This document shows positions 38,291-46,057 of a stretch of DNA of 64,000 bases, one piece after another (position 1 is the stretch's first letter; each line of letters opens with the position of its first letter). The notes under the pieces were generated by a model. It searched no databases. It was not told the origin of the DNA and saw only the letters and a list, made by a program, of their open reading frames with translations. The translations under genes and the position numbers were made by a program. Origin of the DNA: Sphaerospermopsis torques-reginae ITEP-024 (lineage in GTDB: Bacteria; Cyanobacteriota; Cyanobacteriia; Cyanobacteriales; Nostocaceae); NCBI RefSeq assembly GCF_019598945.1, contig NZ_CP080598.1:558001-622000 (forward strand), read 5' to 3'.

Positions 38291-38479
38291 ATGAATTCAA
38301 ATAGCCAGTCTGCCAACCCTCCCGACACATATTCCCAACGTGTGGCAGACATTGTGGGAACGGCGATCGCACTCGTGACCCTGATCCTACCTGTATTTAT
38401 CATTTCCCACTATTCTTCAACTGATGTTCCAAATCCTCGGCAAACCCTGACATACGATTTAGCTAGAAGCAATAAATAA
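38291..38479 (+). CDS. Small single-span membrane protein
   Basis: The 62-residue protein has a soluble N-terminus (MNSNSQSANPPDTYSQRVAD), one membrane span (IVGTAIALVTLILPVFIISHY) and a short polar tail. This is the form of the many small subunits of photosystems and other thylakoid complexes, but I cannot assign it to a known one. The HIP1 octamer lies within its frame, and codon use looks real. Confidence 0.65.
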   Translation: MNSNSQSANPPDTYSQRVADIVGTAIALVTLILPVFIISHYSSTDVPNPRQTLTYDLARSNK

Positions 38480-38867
38480 CCGCTTTTATTTCCAATTTAG
38501 TTGTGCTTTAGCAATTAAAAATTAACAATGAATGAGCAGATCCCTGATTTCTCCCAGAAGTCGGGGATCTGTATTTTGTGCAGTCAGCATTCAGCCGTCG
38601 GTTTCTGTCGGTTTCCGGCAGCAGAAATCAGAAACCCACCAATAATATGCTATAAATTACTCTCATTAACAATGGTGTAATTTGACAAAACTCTGCATCT
38701 TTGTTACTAACTCAGTCTCACTAGAGACAAAAGCTGATTACTGATAGCTGAAGACTTAACTTTTTGCCCAAAGCCTTGGGAACAGATACACAATTGTCCT
38801 AAAATCTAACACGGGGAGCCAAACTGCGTGCTACCTGGATTCTCACTATAAGCGAAGGAGTTTTGTT
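38480..38867. other. Intergenic region with hairpin and dispersed repeat, ppa leader
   Basis: CAGATCCCTGATTTCT pairs with AAGTCGGGGATCTG (38537-38571), a sibling of the hairpin at 36029. At about 38704-38753 lies copy 2 of the TTACTAACTCAGTCTCACT repeat. The rest is the ppa leader, ending with an AAGGAG ribosome site near 38854. Confidence 0.55.
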
Positions 38868-39380
38868 GTGGATTTATCTCTTATTCCTGCCCAACCTAAA
38901 CCGGGTGTAGTTAATGTTTTGATTGAAATACCAGGCGGGAGTAAAAATAAATACGAATTTGACAAGGATTTAAACGCTTTTGCCCTAGACCGAGTGCTTT
39001 CTTCTTCGGTACAATACCCTTATGACTATGGCTTTATACCCAACACCTTAGCTGATGATGGTGATCCTCTGGATGGGATGGTAATCATGGATGAACCAAC
39101 TTTTCCAGGTTGTATCATTGCTGCTAGACCAATTGGTTTTTTGGAAATGATTGACGGTGGCGATCGCGATGAAAAAATTCTTTGTGTTCCCGCCAAAGAT
39201 CCACGTTATGCCAATGTAAACTCCCTCAAAGACATCCATCCCCACCGTTTAGACGAAATTGCTGAATTTTTCCGTTCTTACAAAAATTTGGAGAAAAAGG
39301 TAACAGAAATTCTCGGTTGGCAGGATGTAGACAGGGTTGCACCCTTAGTAGAAAAGTTCATCGCTGCTGCTAAAAAATAA
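38868..39380 (+). CDS. ppa: Inorganic pyrophosphatase
   Basis: The 170-residue family I pyrophosphatase has the active-site segment [11 protein letters not shown] with three metal-binding aspartates, plus [17 protein letters not shown] and [12 protein letters not shown]. It hydrolyses pyrophosphate in the cytoplasm. The start is GTG at 38868, supported by AAGGAG about 9 bp upstream and the family-typical N-terminus [12 protein letters not shown]. Confidence 0.96.
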   Translation: MDLSLIPAQPKPGVVNVLIEIPGGSKNKYEFDKDLNAFALDRVLSSSVQYPYDYGFIPNTLADDGDPLDGMVIMDEPTFPGCIIAARPIGFLEMIDGGDRDEKILCVPAKDPRYANVNSLKDIHPHRLDEIAEFFRSYKNLEKKVTEILGWQDVDRVAPLVEKFIAAAKK

Positions 39381-39390
39381 TAAATGATGG

Positions 39391-39512
39391 TTAATGGGTA
39401 ATGGGTAATGGGTAATGGGTAATGGGTAATGGGTAGTAAATTCATTCTTCCCAATCACCAATTACCAATTACCAATCACCAATTACCAATTACCAATCAC
39501 CCATTACCAAGC
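39391..39512. repeat. Paired STRR arrays (GGGTAAT and CCAATTA/CCAATCA)
   Basis: Six near-identical GGGTAAT heptamers (39395-39434) are followed by CACCAATTACCAATTA-type heptamers (39456-39508) of roughly complementary sequence, so the transcript could fold back. The array fills the gap between ppa and panD. Confidence 0.8.
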
Positions 39513-39571
39513 ACAAACCTGTTTAATAGACTAAAACTACTCCTGGTTGTTGCGGAACAACCCAAAACGAA

Positions 39572-39955
39572 ATGCAGCGCACTCTCCTTTTGGCTAAAAT
39601 TCATAACTGTACCCTCACAGGGGCAAATATTAACTATGTGGGTAGTATCAGTATCGATCAAGTTCTTTTAGATAAATCTGGTATTTTACCTTATGAACAA
39701 GTACAAGTAGTGAATAATGCTAATGGTCAGCGTTTTATTACTTATGCAATTCCGGCTCCAGCTAACTCAGGAATCATTGAGTTGAATGGTGCGGCCGCAA
39801 GGCTAGGCATCATAGGCGATCGCTTGATTATAATGACTTACGGGCAGTTTACACTAGAGGAGTTAAAAAATTACTCTCCCACGGTCGTCATTGTGGACGA
39901 ACAAAACCGAATTTTAGAAGTAAGAAATTACGATGATCTGCTCAGTAAGCTCTAA
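39572..39955 (+). CDS. panD: Aspartate 1-decarboxylase
   Basis: The 127-residue proenzyme has the self-cleavage site Gly24-Ser25 (YVGSISID), which gives the pyruvoyl group. [22 protein letters not shown] and [20 protein letters not shown] are standard. It makes beta-alanine for pantothenate and CoA. It precedes the metallo-beta-lactamase-fold gene by 11 bp. Confidence 0.96.
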   Translation: MQRTLLLAKIHNCTLTGANINYVGSISIDQVLLDKSGILPYEQVQVVNNANGQRFITYAIPAPANSGIIELNGAAARLGIIGDRLIIMTYGQFTLEELKNYSPTVVIVDEQNRILEVRNYDDLLSKL

Positions 39956-39966
39956 GTTCAAGGAAA

Positions 39967-40872
39967 ATGTCAAATTTTGAGCCTTCTGATTCCCAAAGCT
40001 ACGTCAATGATCAATTAACTCCTCCGCTTAATCACCTTGCTGGGGAGTTTTGGGTTAAATTTTGGGGTGTACGAGGTTTAATTCCTACCCCAAACAGTCA
40101 CACCTGCCGCTATGGTAGTAATACTGCTTGTGTAGAAATATACGTAGCAGGAAAACGCTTGATTTTTGATGGAGGTACTGGCTTACGCATTTTAGGGAAA
40201 ACTTGGCAACAACAAGAAGAAGCTCTGGAAGCCCATTTATTTTTTACCAACTCCCAATCAAATCGTATCCAAGGATTTCCCTTTTTCGCCCCGGCATTTG
40301 TGACGGACAATTGTTTTCATATTTACGGTACGGCTGCTTCCAATGGTGCATCAATTAAACAATGTCTGTGCGATCAGATGCTCCAACCTCACTTTCCTTA
40401 CCCTTTACAGGTAATGGAGTCAGAGTTGCTTTTTTATAACCTGACTCCTGGCAACGTCATAGAATTAGGTGAGATAAAAGTGACAACAGCCTTAATTAAT
40501 AAATATCAGAGATCCATAGGCTACAAGGTGAGTTGGGGAAACCATAGTATTGCTTATACAACAGATTTACATAAGAGTCTTGATATACAAGAACAAAACC
40601 AGATTTTACCCATTATTCAAGATGTTGATTTATTAGTTGCTAATGCTACCTATACTCCACCAACTGATAAAAATCATGAATATGGGGAATTGCTATGGAA
40701 AACTCCAGTAGAATTGGCTCAAACTGCTAATGTGAAAAAATTGGTGATATCTCACCATCACCCAGATGATGATGATGATTTTCTAGACAAAATTCAGGAT
40801 GAAGTTAAGTCTATTTTTCCTAATGTTGTACTAGCTTCTGAAGGTATGATGTTGTATGTAGGGAAGAGTTGA
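39967..40872 (+). CDS. Metallo-beta-lactamase-fold protein lacking metal ligands
   Basis: The 301-residue protein aligns with the cyanobacterial MBL hydrolases that start FWGVRG and carry CVEI...LIFDGGTGLR. In active relatives, an HxHxDH motif precedes IQGFPFF; here the six residues 95-100 read NSQSNR, so all four metal ligands of that motif are missing. A later GWGHS-type histidine is also absent (EYGEL), while ISHHHPDDDDDF remains. The fold is probably kept but metal hydrolysis is unlikely. It may serve as a binding or scaffold protein. It is in an operon with panD. Confidence 0.8.
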   Translation: MSNFEPSDSQSYVNDQLTPPLNHLAGEFWVKFWGVRGLIPTPNSHTCRYGSNTACVEIYVAGKRLIFDGGTGLRILGKTWQQQEEALEAHLFFTNSQSNRIQGFPFFAPAFVTDNCFHIYGTAASNGASIKQCLCDQMLQPHFPYPLQVMESELLFYNLTPGNVIELGEIKVTTALINKYQRSIGYKVSWGNHSIAYTTDLHKSLDIQEQNQILPIIQDVDLLVANATYTPPTDKNHEYGELLWKTPVELAQTANVKKLVISHHHPDDDDDFLDKIQDEVKSIFPNVVLASEGMMLYVGKS

Positions 40873-40960
40873 TAGTTGATAGTTGATAGTTTTTACCAAT
40901 TACCAATTACCAATTACCAATTACCAATTACCTATTACCAATTACCAATTACCTATTACC
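40872..40960. repeat. STRR arrays at the 3' end of the TrpD-like gene
   Basis: TTGATAG heptamers (about 40872-40889) are followed by about nine CCAATTA/CCTATTA heptamers (40896-40960). The array runs into the 3' end of the minus-strand gene and supplies its stop codon and last residues (VIGNW). Confidence 0.85.
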
Positions 40961-41988
40961 TCTTGTAGTTTAGCAGCTACTAAACCACTGGTAAATAATT
41001 CTCTGGCTTTGTCTATACCAGTCGCAATATCTGGAGAAATGCCACAGTGCCATAGGTAAAAACCGCCATTCCATAAAGCTGTTTGCATCAGTTCGCTGTC
41101 ATTTCCAGCTAAAACAGATTGCATATCTTTGATGAGTTCTTCGGTTGTACCCAGGGGGACGTTTTTGGGGGTAAAACCATATTCACGGGGTACGAGGTGT
41201 AACCTTTCTATTTCTTGTGTTGTGGATGATGATACGCTAATAATGGCAGTGCGATCGCGTGGTAAGTCACAACTACCTTCTAAACCTTTAACGAAGGTAT
41301 ATTTTTTCACTCCTTGCAATTCTAAAGCAGTTTGAAACATAGCTTCAGTGGGTGGATGAACAAAACCGGCAATAATATGAGCATCACCAGCATAAGGACA
41401 CCAAATTAATTCCATTGTTGCTAATGGTGGCCGTTTTCCTAATTGTTCTCGATATTCCCAAAGAGTGTTAGTGAGGGGAAAATGATGCGGTGTGTAAATA
41501 AAACCAAGATGAGTTTTATTAAATATTTCCTGGCTTTTTTCTAAAGATAAATTATTCCAATTAACGCCTAACTTTTGCCAAATTTCTATTAAAGGTAAAC
41601 CGTATTTTGTCGGATAGCGATCGCCTCCGTGCATAATTACAGGTTGTCCCGCAGATGCTAATAATAAAGCTGTAATAATATTAATTGGTGCAGTGCGAGT
41701 TCTGCCATCATAAGGTATACCTAAAACGATGGGAATTTGATGATGATTATTGTTAATTGGTTGTAATTTAGGTCCGAGTTCATAATAAGCATCTAACATT
41801 CCTGCTAATTCTTCACCTGTGGGGCGTTTAATACGGTGAGCAATTAAAAAAGCTCCTATTTGTGCAGGTTTAGCTTCAGCTAATAACATCATTTTCATGG
41901 CGGTATCAGCTTCAGTACGAGTTAAATTTTCTGAAGTATGACTACCGCTACCGACTTTTTGGATAAATTCTTTAAATGTATGAGACAT
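40942..41988 (-). CDS. Anthranilate phosphoribosyltransferase-like protein (TrpD2 type)
   Basis: The 348-residue protein is of the TrpD/YbiB fold: KMMLLAEAKPAQIGAFLIAHRIKRPTGEELAGM, PYDGRTRTAPINIITALLLASAGQPVIMHGGDRYPTKYG, and VKGLEGSCDLP. In true TrpD the phosphoribosyl-diphosphate loop is GTGGD; here it is altered (YDGRT), so the substrate probably differs. It is adjacent to ntcB, as in Anabaena as I recall. STRR arrays abut both ends: the start codon directly follows CCAATTACCA repeats with no ribosome site, and the C-terminus ends in array sequence. Confidence 0.75.
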   Translation of the reverse strand: MSHTFKEFIQKVGSGSHTSENLTRTEADTAMKMMLLAEAKPAQIGAFLIAHRIKRPTGEELAGMLDAYYELGPKLQPINNNHHQIPIVLGIPYDGRTRTAPINIITALLLASAGQPVIMHGGDRYPTKYGLPLIEIWQKLGVNWNNLSLEKSQEIFNKTHLGFIYTPHHFPLTNTLWEYREQLGKRPPLATMELIWCPYAGDAHIIAGFVHPPTEAMFQTALELQGVKKYTFVKGLEGSCDLPRDRTAIISVSSSTTQEIERLHLVPREYGFTPKNVPLGTTEELIKDMQSVLAGNDSELMQTALWNGGFYLWHCGISPDIATGIDKARELFTSGLVAAKLQEVIGNW

Positions 41989-42034
41989 TGGTAATTGGTA
42001 ATTGGTAATTGGTAATTGGTAATTGGTAATTGGT
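41989..42034. repeat. STRR array abutting the TrpD-like start codon
   Basis: Six to seven TAATTGG heptamers run up to the ATG at 41988. They are the reverse complement of the array at the other end of the gene. Any ribosome site has been displaced or never existed. Confidence 0.85.
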
Positions 42035-42063
42035 AGTATTTTTTAATTTTTAATTTTTAATTG

Positions 42064-43008
42064 TTATGCTGTCCGCTGTTGTTCTAATTTTGGGGGAATG
42101 TTATCACTGACTAATTGCCAAAAATGTTGAATAGGAGGAATTTGTAAACGGTCTTGAGTTGTTACCATGACTACGCGACGAGTTAAACTAGAACTAGAAT
42201 TATCTGGTAAATTACTATTATTGTCTAGAGGACGAACTGCAAGACTAGGATCAAATTTTGCTTCTATTAATGCTGAATGAGGTAATAAAGCTATTAGTTC
42301 TCCTTGACGGACTACTCCGCGAAAAGCATCTAAAGTATTTACTTCTAATGCTGCTTGCAGTTTTGTTCCTAGTTTATCAAAACTATCTTGAATTAAACGC
42401 TGCATTCCATAGCCATCTTTAAATACTACCTGGGGATATTTAATTAATTCGTTCCAGGGTATAGATGCAAATTTCGCCAGGGGATGACTCGCTGCTGTTA
42501 ATACTTCTATCGGTTCATCATATAATGTTTTTACGACCATTTCTTTACCAGTGATTAAAAAGCGATTGTGCATGACTATTGCTAAATCTACAAGTCCATC
42601 TTTGAGGACTTTGAGAGAGCGATCGCTTCCTAATGATGTTACTCTTAATTGTACTTGGGGATAATCATGACAAAATTTTTGTAACACTGGTGGTAAGTAA
42701 GAAGCACAAATAGAATGAATGGCCGCAATACATAATTCTGGTTGCTTTCCTGCTACTAAATCTGCTAATTCTGAAATTGCTGTATCCCATTCTTGGCAAA
42801 TTTTCCGCACACGGGGAAGCAAACGTTCACCCCCCAATGTGAGTTTAGCGTGGGTGGTTCTGTGAAACAGTTCTACACCTAAATCTGCTTCTAAACCCTG
42901 AATTTGTCTACTAATTGTAGATTGGGTGACACCACATTTTTTTGCTGCTTGTTGAAAACTGCCAGTTTGGGCGATCGCCAAAAAAGCTTGTAACTGCTCT
43001 AAACGCAT
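42064..43008 (-). CDS. ntcB: Nitrogen assimilation activator NtcB (LysR family)
   Basis: The 314-residue LysR regulator has an N-terminal winged helix (MRLEQLQAFLAIAQTGSFQQAAKKCGVTQSTISRQIQGLEADLG) and a periplasmic-binding-type effector domain (about 90-300). NtcB activates nirA-operon transcription when nitrate or nitrite is present, together with NtcA. The assignment rests on similarity as I know it and on location upstream of nirA in the opposite direction. An NtcA-type promoter precedes it (43050-43091). In this genome about 5.7 kb separate it from nirA. Confidence 0.85.
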   Translation of the reverse strand: MRLEQLQAFLAIAQTGSFQQAAKKCGVTQSTISRQIQGLEADLGVELFHRTTHAKLTLGGERLLPRVRKICQEWDTAISELADLVAGKQPELCIAAIHSICASYLPPVLQKFCHDYPQVQLRVTSLGSDRSLKVLKDGLVDLAIVMHNRFLITGKEMVVKTLYDEPIEVLTAASHPLAKFASIPWNELIKYPQVVFKDGYGMQRLIQDSFDKLGTKLQAALEVNTLDAFRGVVRQGELIALLPHSALIEAKFDPSLAVRPLDNNSNLPDNSSSSLTRRVVMVTTQDRLQIPPIQHFWQLVSDNIPPKLEQQRTA

Positions 43009-43049
43009 AGGTAGCAGGAATTACATTCCCAATTTTAATAAACTTAACA

Positions 43050-43091
43050 AAGTTAACAAGTTGATTACATTATTTTAGTAGATTATGATAC
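43050..43091 (-). promoter_or_regulatory. NtcA-activated promoter of ntcB
   Basis: On the minus strand GTATCATAATCTAC (43091-43078) fits GTA-N8-TAC. Exactly 22 bp further is TAACTT (43055-43050), fitting the TAN3T -10 box. This is the class II NtcA promoter layout, with box centre near -41.5. Transcription would start at about 43043, giving a leader near 35 nt. Confidence 0.8.
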
Positions 43092-43131
43092 AAAATTTGG
43101 TAAAAATTTCTGATATTGCAGTCAAAATTCA

Positions 43132-43160
43132 GTAGGAGTTTAGCATTGCTAAACCCGTAC
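43132..43160. repeat. 29-bp palindrome of the GTAGGGG family
   Basis: GTAGGAGTTTAGCA, a centre base, and TGCTAAACCCGTAC, with two mismatches between arms. It lies between the Rieske gene and the ntcB promoter. Confidence 0.75.
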
Positions 43161-43205
43161 AGAATAAAATCATCTTGATGCTTGATTGAGTAATAGAAAT
43201 CTTTA

Positions 43206-43646
43206 CTAAGCTGGTTTAACAAACACAGAATCATTTTCAATCTTAGCTAGGTAGGTTCTTAGCGGTTTTTCGGCTGGTGCTGCTTGCACTTTACCATCAC
43301 GGGCAAATTTTGCATCATGACAGGGACAGACAAATTGATTTTTATCTGTTTTCCATGCAACGGTACAACCTTGATGAGTGCAGGTAGGGTTAACAGCAAT
43401 TAAATTTTTTGCAGCTTTAGATGTACCAACTACCAACACTGCACCTACTGGAGAATCTTCTACTAATAATTGCCCTGTTTTGTCTAATTCTGCTACAGTA
43501 CCGATTTTTTGCCAGTCTTTAGCAGCACCCTGAGAAGGGGAAGATGCTGTTGTTGTTGTGTCTGTAGTACAAGCTGCTATAGCTACAGGTAAGGAACTTG
43601 CTAATAAACCTAAACCGACCCAGTTGAAAAATTCACGACGTTTCAT
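43206..43646 (-). CDS. Rieske 2Fe-2S protein, exported
   Basis: The 146-residue protein starts with a twin-arginine type leader (MKRREFFNWVGLGLL) ending at a lipobox-like AIAAC. The Rieske ligands are CTHQGC and CPCHDAKF, each with one Cys and one His. Cluster potential and partner are unknown. It is a soluble or lipid-anchored one-domain protein, not PetC, which has an N-terminal membrane span and a different loop. It faces the periplasm or lumen. Confidence 0.9.
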   Translation of the reverse strand: MKRREFFNWVGLGLLASSLPVAIAACTTDTTTTASSPSQGAAKDWQKIGTVAELDKTGQLLVEDSPVGAVLVVGTSKAAKNLIAVNPTCTHQGCTVAWKTDKNQFVCPCHDAKFARDGKVQAAPAEKPLRTYLAKIENDSVFVKPA

Positions 43647-43718
43647 AGATGCTGTGATTTATGGTTTGATTTTTGACTATTGTTTATTATTACTCATAAA
43701 TTGATTTTTGTCGTGAAT

Positions 43719-43925
43719 TTAATCAAGATAATCAAATAATTCCGCTTGTTTTAATAAGTGTCTTAGCAATCCTATTTTAATATCTTTATTGCCATGAATA
43801 GGCACAGATATTTTTACATTCATACCCGGTTTACCATAAATATGATGACTTCCTTGGATTCTAATTAATACCCAATCATGTTTTTCCAAGATTTTAGCTA
43901 ATTCCTTACCCGTCATTGATTTCAT
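43719..43925 (-). CDS. hicA: HicA toxin
   Basis: The 68-residue protein has the HicA dsRBD-like fold: MTGKELAKILEKHDWVLIRIQGSHHIYGKPG with catalytic His in GSHH, then VPIHGNKDIKIGLLRHLLKQAEL. It cleaves mRNA. Its start overlaps the stop of hicB by 4 bp. A second Met (residue 4) is a plausible alternative start. Confidence 0.92.
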   Translation of the reverse strand: MKSMTGKELAKILEKHDWVLIRIQGSHHIYGKPGMNVKISVPIHGNKDIKIGLLRHLLKQAELFDYLD

Positions 43926-44125
43926 ATAGCTATTTCTAAAACCTTAGCATTATCTTGTAGTTGAATATCATTGATATCTACTGATAAATAGCCTTCAATA
44001 GCTTCATATAAATTTTGTAAAAGTTCCTCAAAAGAATCTCCTTGAGTAGCACAACCTGGAAGAGAAGGAACTTCCGCCCAATATCCGCCTTCTTCTGCTT
44101 GATGTACAATGATTTTTAGTTTCAT
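43922..44125 (-). CDS. hicB: HicB antitoxin
   Basis: The 67-residue protein has the HicB partial RNase H fold: IIVHQAEEGGYWAEVPSLPGCATQGDSFEELLQNLYEAIEGYL. It lacks the C-terminal DNA-binding domain of longer HicB forms. It precedes hicA with ATGA overlap; antitoxin-first order is one of two known orders. Confidence 0.92.
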   Translation of the reverse strand: MKLKIIVHQAEEGGYWAEVPSLPGCATQGDSFEELLQNLYEAIEGYLSVDINDIQLQDNAKVLEIAI

Positions 44126-44209
44126 GATTTTACCGTTAATTGATTTGATTAAGATTATAGCACAATGTGGTTAAATTAACTATAACAGTTTTAGTATTGA
44201 TGACTATTT

Positions 44210-44669
44210 TCACTGAAACCAGTTTTCATCTAATATTTGTTCTAAAGAACCGATAGGAATAATAGGGAATGTATCAAGGGGAAGTTGAGAACGATCTGAT
44301 GCTTCTTTTCTAGCATCTTGATAACATTCATCAAATATTTCTAAAATGTAAGGTTTTAAACTAGGACTATCTTTCAGTTCATCTTTTAGTTGTATTCTAA
44401 ATCTTCTAATTTCACCTTTCCAATGTCCTTGATTTCTTTCTCTTTCATTATCCCAATATTTTAGTTTTTAAATGTACAAGGAGTTTAATTAATAAATGGT
44501 AAATTGTGCTTTTTTGAGTTCTAAATAGAGTTTCTAATTCTTCTAATAAGTTCTCTAAATCAACAGCAGAAAATTGTCCTGTGCGAAGTTGGTTAATAGT
44601 TGTTTTTATCCACAGGTAATAATCTTGATCGTATAAGGTTTGAGTTTTGGGTTGTGTTGATGTAACCAT
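44210..44669 (-). pseudogene. DUF29 gene with one frameshift
   Basis: The first frame (ATG at 44669) gives YDQDYYLWIKTTINQLRTGQF, LENLLEELETLF and LLIKLLVHLKTKILG, then stops at 44448. From about 44460 a +1 shift gives YWDNERERNQGHWKGEIRRF, LKPYILEIFDECYQDARKEA and LEQILDENWFQ, stopping at 44210. Together they make one complete DUF29 protein. A single base loss explains the break. Confidence 0.85.
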
Positions 44670-44779
44670 ATACTGGTGAGGATTTTACTATTTATTTTAT
44701 TCTAGCTTAATTTAGGGATTAATGTTATTAATTGAGTTGCAGATTTTACCAATTTGATGTATCCTAAAAATAAGAGTTT

Positions 44780-45019
44780 ATGAAATTAGCTTATATGTCA
44801 AATTTGTTGGAAAGAATTACAATTAATCCTAAACAATGTGGTGGTCGTCCCTGTATTCGGGGAATGAGAATTAGGGTATCAGATGTATTAGATTTGTTTG
44901 CTGTTGGTTTAAATGCTGAAGAAATACTAGAGGAAATGCCGGATCTTGAAGCTGATGATCTTAAAGCTGCACTTTTATACGCTTCACGAAAACTCAATCA
45001 TCCGGTGTTAGTTGCATGA
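44780..45019 (+). CDS. DUF433 antitoxin
   Basis: The 79-residue protein is a typical DUF433: LLERITINPKQCGGRPCIRGMRIRVSDVLDLFAVGLNAEEILEEMPDLEADDLKAALLYA. It has an HTH-like fold and is the antitoxin partner of DUF5615 PIN-like toxins. The start at 44780 or Met6 at 44795. Its stop overlaps the ATG of a truncated DUF5615 gene. Confidence 0.9.
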   Translation: MKLAYMSNLLERITINPKQCGGRPCIRGMRIRVSDVLDLFAVGLNAEEILEEMPDLEADDLKAALLYASRKLNHPVLVA

Positions 45020-45123
45020 TAATCTGGGTTGATGCACATTTATCGCTATCTGCTGAGGAAAATTCTGAGTATAAATTTACTGGAAGCTGTCAATATTTTA
45101 TCTTTTGGTTAAGCACTAATTGA
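45016..45123 (+). pseudogene. DUF5615 toxin, N-terminal stub
   Basis: ATG at 45016 overlaps the DUF433 stop (ATGA). The first residues MIIWVDAHLS are the standard DUF5615 start, with Asp6 being a PIN-like catalytic acid. After about 13 residues similarity ends and the frame stops after 35 codons. The toxin domain (about 110 residues) has been deleted, leaving an antitoxin without a functional toxin. Confidence 0.75.
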
Positions 45124-45476
45124 AATTACTTGACTTAAATGGAGTGTAATGATACACTATAGCAAGTGATATCTAATTTATAAAAAGTTACACAACTTTT
45201 TGGGGAAATACTTAATTAATATGTCAAATAGTAATGATAATTTAGCTCAACTCCGCACTTGTATTGTTGATATATCCGTTTCCTCCACCTTGTTTGGATT
45301 TTGATGAATACAAGTCACGTTCCGAATCAATAAATAATTAGAATTAGCAAACAAAATAATTATTTTATAATATACCAAACAGCACGATCGCTCCCTGACA
45401 TTAATTCAAAGCATGAAGCGATCGCCTACACTATAAAATAGATGTATGCCTTATCTTCGTTTTGAGGTCAATAAAC
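45124..45476. other. Intergenic region with gene debris
   Basis: A 27-codon frame at 45222 (starting MSNSNDNLAQLRTC) vaguely resembles the N-terminus of cyanobacterial effector or protease proteins but stops at once; I do not call it. Two inverted CGATCG-containing segments lie at 45386-45425. The antitoxin promoter should lie after 45425. Confidence 0.4.
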
Positions 45477-45701
45477 ATGGACATCAGTACAACCTTAAAT
45501 CAGATCAAAGCTCTGAGTATTGCAGAGAGAATTAGTATTGTCCAAGAGATTTTAGCAAGTATCGCAGCAGAACAAGCATATCCTGATTTAACAACAGCGC
45601 AAAAACAAGAACTTGATCGTCGCATCACTGATTATGAATCAAATCCAGATAATGTGATGACATGGGAAGAAATTAAAACTTCAATTAGAGGAAAACAATG
45701 A
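45477..45701 (+). CDS. Addiction-module antitoxin (PF09720 type)
   Basis: From ATG at 45477 the protein has 74 residues: ALSIAERISIVQEILASIAAE, then LTTAQKQELDRRITDYESNPDNVMTWEEIKTSIR. This is the standard pattern of RelB/ParE-partner antitoxins of the PF09720 group. Its stop overlaps the toxin ATG by 4 bp. An upstream TTG at 45462 is less likely. Confidence 0.92.
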   Translation: MDISTTLNQIKALSIAERISIVQEILASIAAEQAYPDLTTAQKQELDRRITDYESNPDNVMTWEEIKTSIRGKQ

Positions 45702-45994
45702 ATTATGTTCTAGTTTTTCGTCCAGAAGTTCGTGAAGAACTAGATGAGGCGTATATATGGTATCAAAATCAGCAAGCAGGACTTGGTGATGAGTTTTTAG
45801 ACTGCGTGGATGAAATGCTAAATCGCATTTGTCAAATGCCAGAATCTTATGCAGTGGTCTATCTTGACGTGCGACGGGTAGTAGTGCGACGTTTTCCCTA
45901 CGCCATATACTACCGAATTGTGTCGAGTCGTATAATTGTGACAGCAATTTTTCACAGTCGAAGAGATCCAAAATCATGGCAAATGCGAACCTAA
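45698..45994 (+). CDS. ParE/RelE-superfamily toxin
   Basis: The 98-residue protein fits the ParE/RelE fold: LVFRPEVREELDEAYIWYQNQQAGLGDEFLDCVDEML, FPYAIYYRIVSSRIIVTAIFHSRRDPKSW. ParE toxins act on gyrase and RelE on ribosome-bound mRNA; sequence alone does not decide. It is complete and paired with its antitoxin. Confidence 0.92.
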   Translation: MNYVLVFRPEVREELDEAYIWYQNQQAGLGDEFLDCVDEMLNRICQMPESYAVVYLDVRRVVVRRFPYAIYYRIVSSRIIVTAIFHSRRDPKSWQMRT

Positions 45995-46057
45995 AAAATA
46001 GAAGTTAATCACAAATAGTAATTAAAGGAGAAGTATCTAATAACAATTTAGCTAGTA

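Noticed and set aside
39391-42034. Short tandem repeats taken as a possible CRISPR array
   Set aside because: Units are 7 bp without unique spacers, and no cas gene is present. They are STRR heptamer arrays.
45222-45305. Mini frame starting MSNSNDNLAQLRTC
   Set aside because: Only 27 codons long with weak resemblance to effector protein N-termini; too little to call.
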